From Stephanodiscus triporus (Eukaryota > Bacillariophyta > Thalassiosirophyceae > Thalassiosirales > Thalassiosiraceae), in NCBI GenBank assembly GCA_036939755.1, contig JALLAZ010002235.1, positions 1 to 20,074 of the forward strand: 20,074 bases of DNA. Reading direction: 5' to 3'. Positions 9,401 to 16,521 of this stretch are shown here, in pieces (within the stretch, counting starts at the first letter, position 1; each line of letters begins with the position of its first letter). The position numbers and the translations under genes are program-made. The notes beneath the pieces are model-generated. The model was not told the DNA's origin, made no database searches, and worked only from the letters and a program-made list of their open reading frames with translations.

Positions 9401-11652
9401 TCGTCATTATCAAGTGGTGAAATTAGAACTGGGGTGTTTTGAGCTGTTTCCGCCATGTCGTCATTCAAAGTGGTGTGTTTGTTCACGAAGGTATCAATTG
9501 TTTCTTCGCCCACATCGTGAGCTGGTTTGTCAACACGGACAAGGCACATCCGCGTTAGATGAAGCGACACTGGGAATATGCAATGAACGAAATATTTCTC
9601 ACCATCATTATGGCTTTTTGAGCTTTTAGATCCTTTTGATGAATGATGGCTTTTTGAACCTTTAGACCAAAATTGAACGTCCTCCTTGTCTGTTTTGGTG
9701 AGATTGTGATGAAGAATTGGTATGTGTTGAGCCCAAGAATTCCGATGTAACGTCAGTCGTACACATAACAAAACACACGATACCTGTCTTTTCTCTCTGT
9801 CTTACCTTTGTTGCCATTAAGAGTCCATAACGTTTCCAGCTTAGTTGACTTGGCGCTGCCGCTTGCACCAGTGCTGGGAGAAGAAAACGTCTTAGAGGAC
9901 TTGGTACTACTTGACGGGACAGAGTCATCAGGTGCAGACCAACTATTGCTGGAGTACCCTTTTCCGGAACCCTTTCCAGGGGAGTTCGAATTTCCAACTT
10001 TTCCAGACTCGCCAGTGCTTTCTGGGGTACTACTTCCAGATTGGAACGTCTTAGATGACTTGGTACCACTTGACGGGACAGAGTCATCAGGTGCAGACCA
10101 ACTATTGCTGGAGTAGCCTTCTCCGGAACCCTGTCCAGGGGAGTTCGAATTTCCAACTTTTCCAGACTCGCCAGTGCCACCACTTCCAGTTTGAGCATTG
10201 CTGTCTTTTCCGGACTTGCCATAGCCTCCGCTTCCGTATTCAGCATCTCCGTAGTTTCCAGACTTGCCGGAGCCACCTGGTTCGTTTTTGCTGCTGCTAT
10301 ATGAGACACCACTCCCAGGCCCAGACTCGCCATAGCCGCTGCTTCCGTGGCTGGGCTTAAACAACTTTGCGGCCTTGGAGACTTTATAAGTGGTGCTGTC
10401 TGAGCCTGCATGCCAAGAACTGGATGAGGAGCTGGGAGAGAGTTTCTCAGACTTGCTCCCGATTGGTGTTTCATTAATGACAACGTCAGGCTTTTCAGGA
10501 GTGCTCTCCGCATTAGTGACTTCAAGACTTGGTGCGGTAGGCTCTGGTGTGATAGAGATGAGGGAATTTGGCTGTTTGGTGCAATCTGGACCCTCGTCGA
10601 TGTTACTGGGACTGGGGTTCACATTGACAAAGCCACTTGGATTTGGCGCACCATTTACACTTATCATGTCAGGTGGTGTTGGTTCGTCCGTTTCCTCGGT
10701 TTGCGGTGTTGGCGTTTCGGGAATCGCTAAAGCTGGTTCTAACGTGGGATTCGTCGGCTCAGGCGTTGGCTCAAATGTTGGGTCAGGCGTGATGGGTGAC
10801 CCCGTAGCAAGAGTTGGCACGCTAGGGCGAAAGAAGGTGGAGGTGGTGCTAGGACTCACATCGGCAACGTCACTTGGACTTGTCACGGCAGGCTCTGGAT
10901 TGATAATGATGGTAGGTTCTGGTGTGATATAGATGAGGGAATGTGGCTGTTTGGTGCAATCTGGACCCTCATCGATGTTACTGGGTCTGGGGTTCACATT
11001 GATTAAGCCACTAGGACTTCCATCTGGAAGCTCGTTGAGGATACTGGGACTAGAGTTCTTACCGACAACGGCACTTGGACTTGGCGCGGAGGCCTCCTGT
11101 GTGAGTGATGATGGTGTGATGTTTTCAATAGAGGTCGGCGGACAATGGTTGTGAGTAAAATGATACATGCTGAAAATATCTCCAGGCAGGAGAGACGGTC
11201 TTGGCGCAGGAGAAACGCGAAGACATGATGATATGATACAAGCATACACAAGTGAACACCAAACGCGCCCTTTTCTTAGTACTCACAACATTTCCGCCAA
11301 CGACAATGGTGACGAGATTTGGTTCGCATGGATCACTGGGATTGTCGTGACAGTTTGTGCCATTCGAAAGAACCGAGGCCTCGCGACGAATTTCGCTGCT
11401 ACCATGACGGCCGCTGCCACTGGTGCTTCCGATGTAGTTCTTTCCGAGAGATTGGCTGCGCCGAGTCTTCGCGCCACCAAAGATGATGCGTCCGTCTGGT
11501 TTGTTTTGGTTGATGTTGGTGCCAGGCGTCGTAACAATCGCTTTGCCAGCACCGAGCGCAATCCGATCGACATCACCACCGATAAAGGCGGCGTTGGTGC
11601 CTCCGCCGACGACGACGATAGAGGCGTATGCCAACGTGCGATGAAACAACAT
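6450..11652 (-). CDS. type I membrane surface protein with six tandem_95/cadherin-like repeats, nine exons
   Basis: Proposed exons: 11652-11287, 11096-9806, 9689-9603, 9521-9387, 9261-9004, 8948-8640, 8549-8001, 7899-7463, 7370-6450. All introns are GT-AG and the exon lengths sum to 4353 nt, exactly 1450 residues plus TAA. ATG at 11652 opens a signal peptide (MLFHRTLAYASIVVV). Residues 123-370 are Pro/Thr/Ser-rich, 371-581 Gly/Ser/Lys-rich with KSSK-type clusters. Then come six Ig-fold repeats with the pattern NDD.A.T...VL.ND.PPG...YTP..DFCG.D.F.YT...TATVTV, as in bacterial tandem_95/VCBS and cadherin-like adhesins; Cys in DFCG and after the last strand suggest a disulfide. A TM helix (about 1294-1317) precedes KMRKR and a Ser/Thr-rich tail. 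A cell-surface adhesion or wall role is inferred. The exon 1/2 junction and the start of exon 5 (9261 versus 9237) are the least certain. Confidence 0.82.
8104..8365. repeat. 69-bp coding minisatellite, four copies (last partial)
   Basis: CATGTCATC recurs at 8104, 8173, 8242 and 8311, exactly 69 bp apart, and the units differ at only a few bases. On the minus strand each unit encodes 23 residues with the core SGEDTVGPPLEGNADDM, forming an acidic linker inside exon 7 between two Ig-fold repeats of the surface protein. A 69-bp period keeps the frame, so copy-number change alters linker length only. Confidence 0.93.
9886..10177. repeat. 159-bp-period duplication in the Ser/Gly-rich stalk
   Basis: A 133-bp block at 9886-10018 is repeated at 10045-10177 with a handful of differences, an offset of 159 bp (53 codons). 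On the minus strand it encodes segments with GESGKVGNSNSPG and NSWSAPDDSVPSS followed by TKSSKTF. It lies in exon 2 of the surface-protein gene. Confidence 0.92.
10540..11015. repeat. 101-bp direct repeat in the Pro/Thr-rich region
   Basis: Two 101-bp copies, 10540-10640 and 10915-11015, are nearly identical. On the minus strand they encode VNP.PSNIDEGPDCTKQP and a following ITPEPT stretch, with a conserved Cys in each copy. The offset of 375 bp is a multiple of three, so the frame is kept. It lies in exon 2 of the surface-protein gene. Confidence 0.9.
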
Positions 11653-12300
11653 GATGGCGGCGCGGTGTCCCGATCGTTCGCTGCTCTTTTTCAGCTCCAA
11701 CTCTTTTTTCTATTTTCCTGAGATACAATACAACCTCTACACTGTTGGCTTTTGTCAGTTTTGCTTGCGGATTTCTCTTCAATCCATGCGATGCGCTTGA
11801 ATTGAGCCTCCGGACGGGGGGAAATGAGGGAAATCAGCTTCGGCCTTAACAACGACACAATTTTGAACTGGGAAATCTCAACGATCCTCTTCACCGAGAA
11901 ATCGTGCAACGTTTTGCTTCCAATCGGCAAATGTAATGTACATAGGAACAATACATTCCCCACACATGACGTCCTTATTAGACATTCCCCAAAAGGCGTA
12001 ATTTGAATTCTTTCGAGACAACGGAGTACATACGTACTCTACACCATATCGTAGTGGTCTTCGTTCCAACAACAACAACGAAGTCAAAACTCAAAACCTC
12101 CCCGGTCGAGGGAATTTTTTGGCGGGAAGTGTTTCTTAGCGAGGTTGGGGGTATTTTGTAACTTTTGTTACCTCAAGTCACGTGACTGGACCTAGGTTCG
12201 TTGCGACTTGAGGCACGATGCATGGAAGGATACAGAAACTACTAGGTGAAGGAAAGCTGTGAGTGGTGCCAAAAACTCTGCAGGCTTAGTACGNACGGAC
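11653..12300. promoter_or_regulatory. upstream region of the surface-protein gene
   Basis: No gene is supported here. The region should hold the promoter and 5' UTR of the minus-strand surface-protein gene. Visible sites: TTTGGCGGGAA at 12118-12128, an exact match to the kind of site bound by E2F factors; and a perfect 12-bp palindrome AGTCACGTGACT (12176-12187) with a CACGTG G-box/E-box core. Their use is inferred only. The right part grades into the retrotransposon, whose edge I cannot place. Confidence 0.4.
12171..12213. repeat. short inverted repeat around a G-box palindrome
   Basis: CCTCAAGTC at 12171-12179 is inverted exactly at 12205-12213 (GACTTGAGG), with the AGTCACGTGACT palindrome overlapping the left arm. 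It lies between the surface-protein promoter and the retrotransposon and could be a regulatory site or part of an insertion boundary. Confidence 0.6.
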
Positions 12301-12696
12301 ATGGGCGGACGCTTGTATCACGCGGGCGCCCACAGCCCCGTCTCGGAACCAAACTCACTTCACTAGTATCATTGCCTCCTCGGTCAGACTAGGAATTGGC
12401 CAGAGGCATGTCAATAGGACATTTATTAGATAGACGTATAGACTAGACATGTCTGATGAAATAGAGACTAGACAGGTCTGACGACATTCCCGGTCGTCAG
12501 AGAGGGACGACATCCCCGATGTCGAATATAGAGAAAGATCGATAGAGAAAGATATAGGCGCCTAGACCATGCCGAGTACTGTCGTTCGGCTTGCGCCGAT
12601 TGTGTCAGCCACCGAGCGGTGGCGTCATTACAGTGGCCAGCAGGCATGGGAGAGCGGAAACGGATGGCGGGCCGAGGGGCCAAAAGTGATGAGCTC
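12300..12696 (-). other. 3' noncoding region of the retrotransposon with hairpins and short repeats
   Basis: No gene is supported. It contains a 20-bp direct repeat (12440-12459 and 12465-12484, 18 of 20 identical), two small hairpins (GACGAC/GTCGTC at 12480-12498; CGACAT/ATGTCG at 12508-12524) and a duplicated ATAGAGAAAGAT (about 12528-12553). On the minus strand AATAAA occurs at about 12420-12426, a candidate polyadenylation signal for the element. Such a cluster is where DIRS elements keep their terminal repeat and internal complementary region. Confidence 0.5.
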
Positions 12697-13851
12697 CTAC
12701 ATCACCGCGACCGTTAAAGGAGCAGAGTAGTCCGCATTGATGCACGCATCCGTGATATCACTGAAAGCGTTACCTGAGACGTTGACAAAGCCAAACTTAG
12801 TCTTCATGTCTCGTGACATGCCACTAGAGAAGCAGGCGAGTTCGTTCCGCACATATTCCTTGAACGTGGCTCCGCGCCAACGTCCCATTTTTTGTATCTG
12901 AGTGTCCGAGTAGCCCGATAGGGCTAAAGCGTTAGCGCCGCCACTCCGTAGGGAGTGAGTGTTGATACGCTCAATTGGGATTCCCTTCACAAGAGGATAA
13001 TCTAAAGCGATCGCTGCCTGTTTGAGTGCAGAGCTGACATGATCCGAGGTCACATCAAAGCGTTTGCCCGCATGGTAGTACGCCGAGATGATAGTGCGAT
13101 GGGTTGCGCCATTTGCCTGTAAATGAACGCACCGGCGACCTAGAGCACGGACCGGACAGTGTATTGGGTCACCATTACTTTCTTGGTAGACACATACGCC
13201 CTTCCACCCATTTTTCTGGTTGTCGAGCTTCATGGTAGCGCCCTCGGCTGCGAGGATGAGGTCCGCCGGGGCGTCACGCGGGAGACAGCGTAATTGCCCG
13301 CGTAAATCCTTGGAGAAGAACGTGATATCCCCCAGCTTGAATTCCTCCGTCTGTTTGGTGTTGTTCCGCGCCCCTTTTGTGGTGTATTCGCCTATGCGTA
13401 ACAAGTAATAAAAAGCAATCATCGTGAGATCGCCAATAGCGGCATCAAGTTCGCGCGCGTCAGGTTCCAGGCCCCGCTTGACGAGGAATTCCGGTACGTC
13501 CGCCTCCACAGGTAGTTGCTTCACGGTGGGGGGATCGGCTTTTCGAAAGCCGTCGAGCATTTGCTGCAGCCGTGGCAACAGTTTTTCCGATCCCACTATC
13601 TTTGTGGGGTTGGTGTTCGTGGCCAAGGCGATCGCCTGGCCAACGGACGTGATTGCGCTAGATACGCTTCCAGCTTGGACTTGTTTTCCGCGACCGTAGT
13701 ATCCTGTGCGGACGCGCCCTGCAAATCCTTTGAGGACGCCGACTCTGTTCGAGAACGTGGTGTCCTGTAAGAAAGGGTCCACTCCCAAAGGCGCGCAGAA
13801 GGCGGCCCAGCGCTCCCAACAATTTTCCCTGCCCTTGGTAGTCGCCGCCAC
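12697..13851 (-). CDS. tyrosine recombinase (integrase) of the DIRS-type element
   Basis: This enzyme inserts the circular DNA copy of the element by site-specific recombination in place of a DDE integrase. Numbered from the GTG at 13851, the catalytic set is Arg152 (in LLRIGEYT), His299 and Arg302 (in NTHSLRSGGANALA), Trp325 in the second-His position (GRWRG) and the nucleophile Tyr333 (KEYV); the spacing is normal for the family. Stop is TAG at 12697-12699. The frame is open upstream to 13941 and the N-terminal binding-domain pattern (RVAATTKGR..CWERWAAFC) straddles the GTG, while the first ATG codons are at residues 99 and 144, too late for an intact protein. It overlaps the RT/RNase H frame and is in the -1 frame relative to it, so expression by frameshift, non-AUG start or splicing is required. 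The enzyme looks intact. Confidence 0.92.
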   Translation of the reverse strand: MAATTKGRENCWERWAAFCAPLGVDPFLQDTTFSNRVGVLKGFAGRVRTGYYGRGKQVQAGSVSSAITSVGQAIALATNTNPTKIVGSEKLLPRLQQMLDGFRKADPPTVKQLPVEADVPEFLVKRGLEPDARELDAAIGDLTMIAFYYLLRIGEYTTKGARNNTKQTEEFKLGDITFFSKDLRGQLRCLPRDAPADLILAAEGATMKLDNQKNGWKGVCVYQESNGDPIHCPVRALGRRCVHLQANGATHRTIISAYYHAGKRFDVTSDHVSSALKQAAIALDYPLVKGIPIERINTHSLRSGGANALALSGYSDTQIQKMGRWRGATFKEYVRNELACFSSGMSRDMKTKFGFVNVSGNAFSDITDACINADYSAPLTVAVM

Positions 13852-16517
13852 TCGTCCAGCGTGAAATCCTTCATCAGCAACACGGAAGTCACGCGCGTAC
13901 TGATCTTTGAGGAAAGCTGGAAGACGGTCCAGGAGCTCTGGTTAGGGAGGGGGAAAGTGGAGTTGAACAAGGTGAGTAAATCATCGTTAGTTTTGCACAG
14001 CCATTGAGGTTCACTCCCGAACGACCGGGAGGGGATGTCCGTCATCGAGTTTTCCTCCCCCGCAATGTGGAGGGGGGTGAGAGGGCACGCGCCGTTCAAC
14101 TTGAGTCGGAGCGCGAGGGCCCGGATCAAATGAGCCGAGATGAGCGACCCGCGCGTGGCGAGGCGGCGGACCCAGCCGACGGTGGGCGAGTTGTCGCTGA
14201 ACAACGCTACGTGTTTTTCACGTAGGTTGCCGCAAATCGATTCCATGACCAGCCAGAGGAAAAGTAGGCCAGCCATTTCCAAGTCTGAGTTCGTGATCCT
14301 TCCCGATTGGTAGGCCTCCTTCACGTCGGCCGACCATTCCCAGCGGAAAACTGTGGGGGTGCACGCCTCAGTTTCACCAAAGACGACGCCGCCGACACCG
14401 TGTGAGGATGCGTCGCAAACGCCGACATAATCTGGCCACCCGCTCACCAGTTCGCGGCAGCGAGTGGGTGAGTCCGAGGACTCGCGGAGAATCGTTCGGC
14501 ATCCCGCTATTGCAGCCTGGAGGACCGCGTTGCGATGGAGATAGACCACCGGTGGCTTCATCTGAAGCATTTTATTGCATGGGGTGAGGAGCCCCCGCCC
14601 TGCCGGTATCGCCGTGAAGGCGTGACGAAGTTTCGCTACAATCGATTCGAACTCCTTGAACGGGATCCCAGAGGTGCCCGTTCGGCCCGAGCGCAGCCAG
14701 CTGTGGAGCACGGTGAGGAGGTGTGCACGCTTGGCGTCTTCGAGCCACAGCGTCTTGGCGAGCCCATCAAACTCGAAACCAAGAATCGTCTTCGTAGGGG
14801 CATACTCCCCGTCGAGTTGTTTGAGCTTCTTTTCCGAGATAGGATCATTAGAGTCAACGTTGTCGGCCGGGAACACGTCATGGATACCGGTCATGGTACC
14901 CGTGCTCACATGCCGTAGCTGTTCCCGAGAGGTTGGGATGACCAGGCTGACGAAATCGTCGACGTACACCTCAAGCAGATAACGGAATGCCTTGCCCGTC
15001 GGGTCCGTCTCAGGGAGCTCCGCGTAAGCTTGGTTTCCGATAACGTAGTTGGTAAATTTGTGCGGGGGGAGGCTGCCTATTGCCGTTTCACAGTAGTCCT
15101 GTGCCACGTCGCGAGCCGTCTCCGATGCGGCACAAAAGAACGGGGGGGACTCCACCCACCCCATCTGGAGGGAGGTGGGGACCACGAGGAGACACGGGCT
15201 TCCCGGGGTCTGCGGTAGGACGTACGAGAAGTTCCATTCCGCGCCCTCCTCCGCGTCCATTCGCCAAAAGCCGTCCTTGATGTCCCACTTAGCCATGAAG
15301 ATCTTAGCGTCATCTTCCGTTTCCGCAAAGGCGTGTATCACACGAGATAGAGAGTGACCGAGCTGGTCGATCGCGCCTTTTGGGGCCGTCTTCACCGTCG
15401 TCGAATTCACAGACGGAATTACCTGTCCTCGCGCGAGTCGCAAATGAAAGGACAAGTCCAGGATAGATCGAAATTGCTTGGACTTGTGGGGAATCGCTGC
15501 AATTGGCGAGATCTTGAGCTCGGGGGGGGGATCGTCCTTGATGGCGTCCCACGCCACGAGCTTTGCTTGCCCAACGCGAACTTTCTCCTCCACCTCGGCC
15601 TTGAAATGAGCAATCGCTTCGTCAGACAGTGCGGATTGATGAGGGCCCCGGTCGATAGCTGCCTGCATTTCGTCGCGCGTCCACGGCTTGCCGGTCCGCG
15701 TCGGGCACCCATACGTCGCCCACTCCTTGAGGGTGTCGGCGGCGGGGTGATGTAACGCAAGCCCCGAAGGGCACATTCCTCCTCGGTGGGTCTCGATAGG
15801 GGCCACCGGATCGGGGAGTTCATAGTCTCCCTTGTAAACCGTCCATTGCGTCCTCTGCGGTTGCTGAGCGAGCAGACCGCGACGTCGACGCTTGTTTTCG
15901 ATGCGGTGCCGTGGTGTATCCGCCCCCGTCACCTGTTCGCCCGTCGTCTCGAGTCGCGGCGGGTCCAGGCCTGGGAATAGTGCCGAAGGTGGATCCCGCG
16001 CCGTTCCAGCCATGGTTGCCCCCGGCGGAACTATGTCGCCGGGGAGACCCTTATCGTCGCGAGCGGACGCCTCCTTTGTTGTCCCGCCGGGACTTGGGGC
16101 GCCAGCGCCGTGCGTCCCACCTTCCGTATCCATTGCTACCCCACTCTGAACGCCAGTCTCACTGGCCGGAGTCCCCTCGACGGTCACCGTCGTGGGAGAC
16201 AACAACTCACCTTCGACCCCGTCGAGCAGGGGTGCCTGTGCCGTCAGGTTCGGGTTGCGTTCGCCGTTCGAGCCCCACCATTTTTCCCCTCGTGAGTAGC
16301 TCGTATTCTCTTTATCATCCTGCGGTTCAAAGCGCGGCACCACCCGACGTAGAGCCGCGTGTGGATTTGCCAGTAGTTTTTCCGTTAAGGTACTTGGGGC
16401 GGCGATCCTCGAGTAGATCCCGCCCCCCACTACCGTTGCTGCAGATGCTCCCCGAACACCGCCGTTCCGAGCACCTATGTCCCTCCCCCCGGTCCTCCGC
16501 GTGACGGGGAGATCCCG
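13596..16517 (-). CDS. reverse transcriptase / RNase H, in frame with Gag after a TGA
   Basis: The frame is open from the codon after the Gag TGA (16517) to TAG at 13596. Numbering from the GTG at 16430: a Pro/Gly-rich leader (1-200); RT fingers with ISPIAAIPHKSKQFRSILDL (307-326); motif A KWDIKDGFW with Asp383; motif B LQMGWVESPP (421-430); motif C YVDD (489-492); RNase H with Asp673 (VCDASSHGVGG), Glu718 (NSDLEMAG), Asp746 (FSDNSPTVGW) and Asp798 (MTDIPSR). It makes the DNA copy of the element. The last 115 residues overlap the recombinase gene and have no recognised domain. There is no ATG between the Gag stop and the RT core that would make an obvious start, and the frame is the same as Gag, so a Gag-RT fusion by stop-codon readthrough is the simplest reading. 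Alternatives are non-AUG or reinitiated translation. Confidence 0.93.
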   Translation of the reverse strand, partial: RDLPVTRRTGGRDIGARNGGVRGASAATVVGGGIYSRIAAPSTLTEKLLANPHAALRRVVPRFEPQDDKENTSYSRGEKWWGSNGERNPNLTAQAPLLDGVEGELLSPTTVTVEGTPASETGVQSGVAMDTEGGTHGAGAPSPGGTTKEASARDDKGLPGDIVPPGATMAGTARDPPSALFPGLDPPRLETTGEQVTGADTPRHRIENKRRRRGLLAQQPQRTQWTVYKGDYELPDPVAPIETHRGGMCPSGLALHHPAADTLKEWATYGCPTRTGKPWTRDEMQAAIDRGPHQSALSDEAIAHFKAEVEEKVRVGQAKLVAWDAIKDDPPPELKISPIAAIPHKSKQFRSILDLSFHLRLARGQVIPSVNSTTVKTAPKGAIDQLGHSLSRVIHAFAETEDDAKIFMAKWDIKDGFWRMDAEEGAEWNFSYVLPQTPGSPCLLVVPTSLQMGWVESPPFFCAASETARDVAQDYCETAIGSLPPHKFTNYVIGNQAYAELPETDPTGKAFRYLLEVYVDDFVSLVIPTSREQLRHVSTGTMTGIHDVFPADNVDSNDPISEKKLKQLDGEYAPTKTILGFEFDGLAKTLWLEDAKRAHLLTVLHSWLRSGRTGTSGIPFKEFESIVAKLRHAFTAIPAGRGLLTPCNKMLQMKPPVVYLHRNAVLQAAIAGCRTILRESSDSPTRCRELVSGWPDYVGVCDASSHGVGGVVFGETEACTPTVFRWEWSADVKEAYQSGRITNSDLEMAGLLFLWLVMESICGNLREKHVALFSDNSPTVGWVRRLATRGSLISAHLIRALALRLKLNGACPLTPLHIAGEENSMTDIPSRSFGSEPQWLCKTNDDLLTLFNSTFPLPNQSSWTVFQLSSKISTRVTSVLLMKDFTLDEWRRLPRAGKIVGSAGPPSARLWEWTLSYRTPRSRTESASSKDLQGASAQDTTVAENKSKLEAYLAQSRPLARRSPWPRTPTPQR

Positions 16518-16521
16518 TCAC
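16501..16521 (-). promoter_or_regulatory. hairpin containing the Gag stop codon (candidate readthrough signal)
   Basis: On the minus strand the arms GTGACGGG and CCCGTCAC pair perfectly over 8 bp around a 5-base loop (ATCTC). The Gag TGA (16520-16518) is the second to fourth base of the 5' arm and is followed by CGG. UGA-CGG plus a 3' structure is an established leaky-stop context, and RT follows in frame. Function here is inferred. Confidence 0.65.

Noticed and set aside
10390..10932. Plus-strand 180-residue Gly/Val/Ser-rich ORF
   Set aside because: It is the antisense shadow of the Pro/Thr-rich coding repeats of the surface-protein exon 2.
11167..11721. Plus-strand 184-residue ORF
   Set aside because: It runs antisense to exon 1 and intron 1 of the surface-protein gene and shows no domain or signal.
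13820..13832. GGGAAAA as a -1 frameshift site for the recombinase
   Set aside because: The heptamer is not in the X-XXY-YYZ phase of the RT frame.
15911..16504. Plus-strand 197-residue ORF
   Set aside because: Antisense to the GC-rich leader of RT; low-complexity Pro/Arg/Ser content is what a GC-rich shadow gives.
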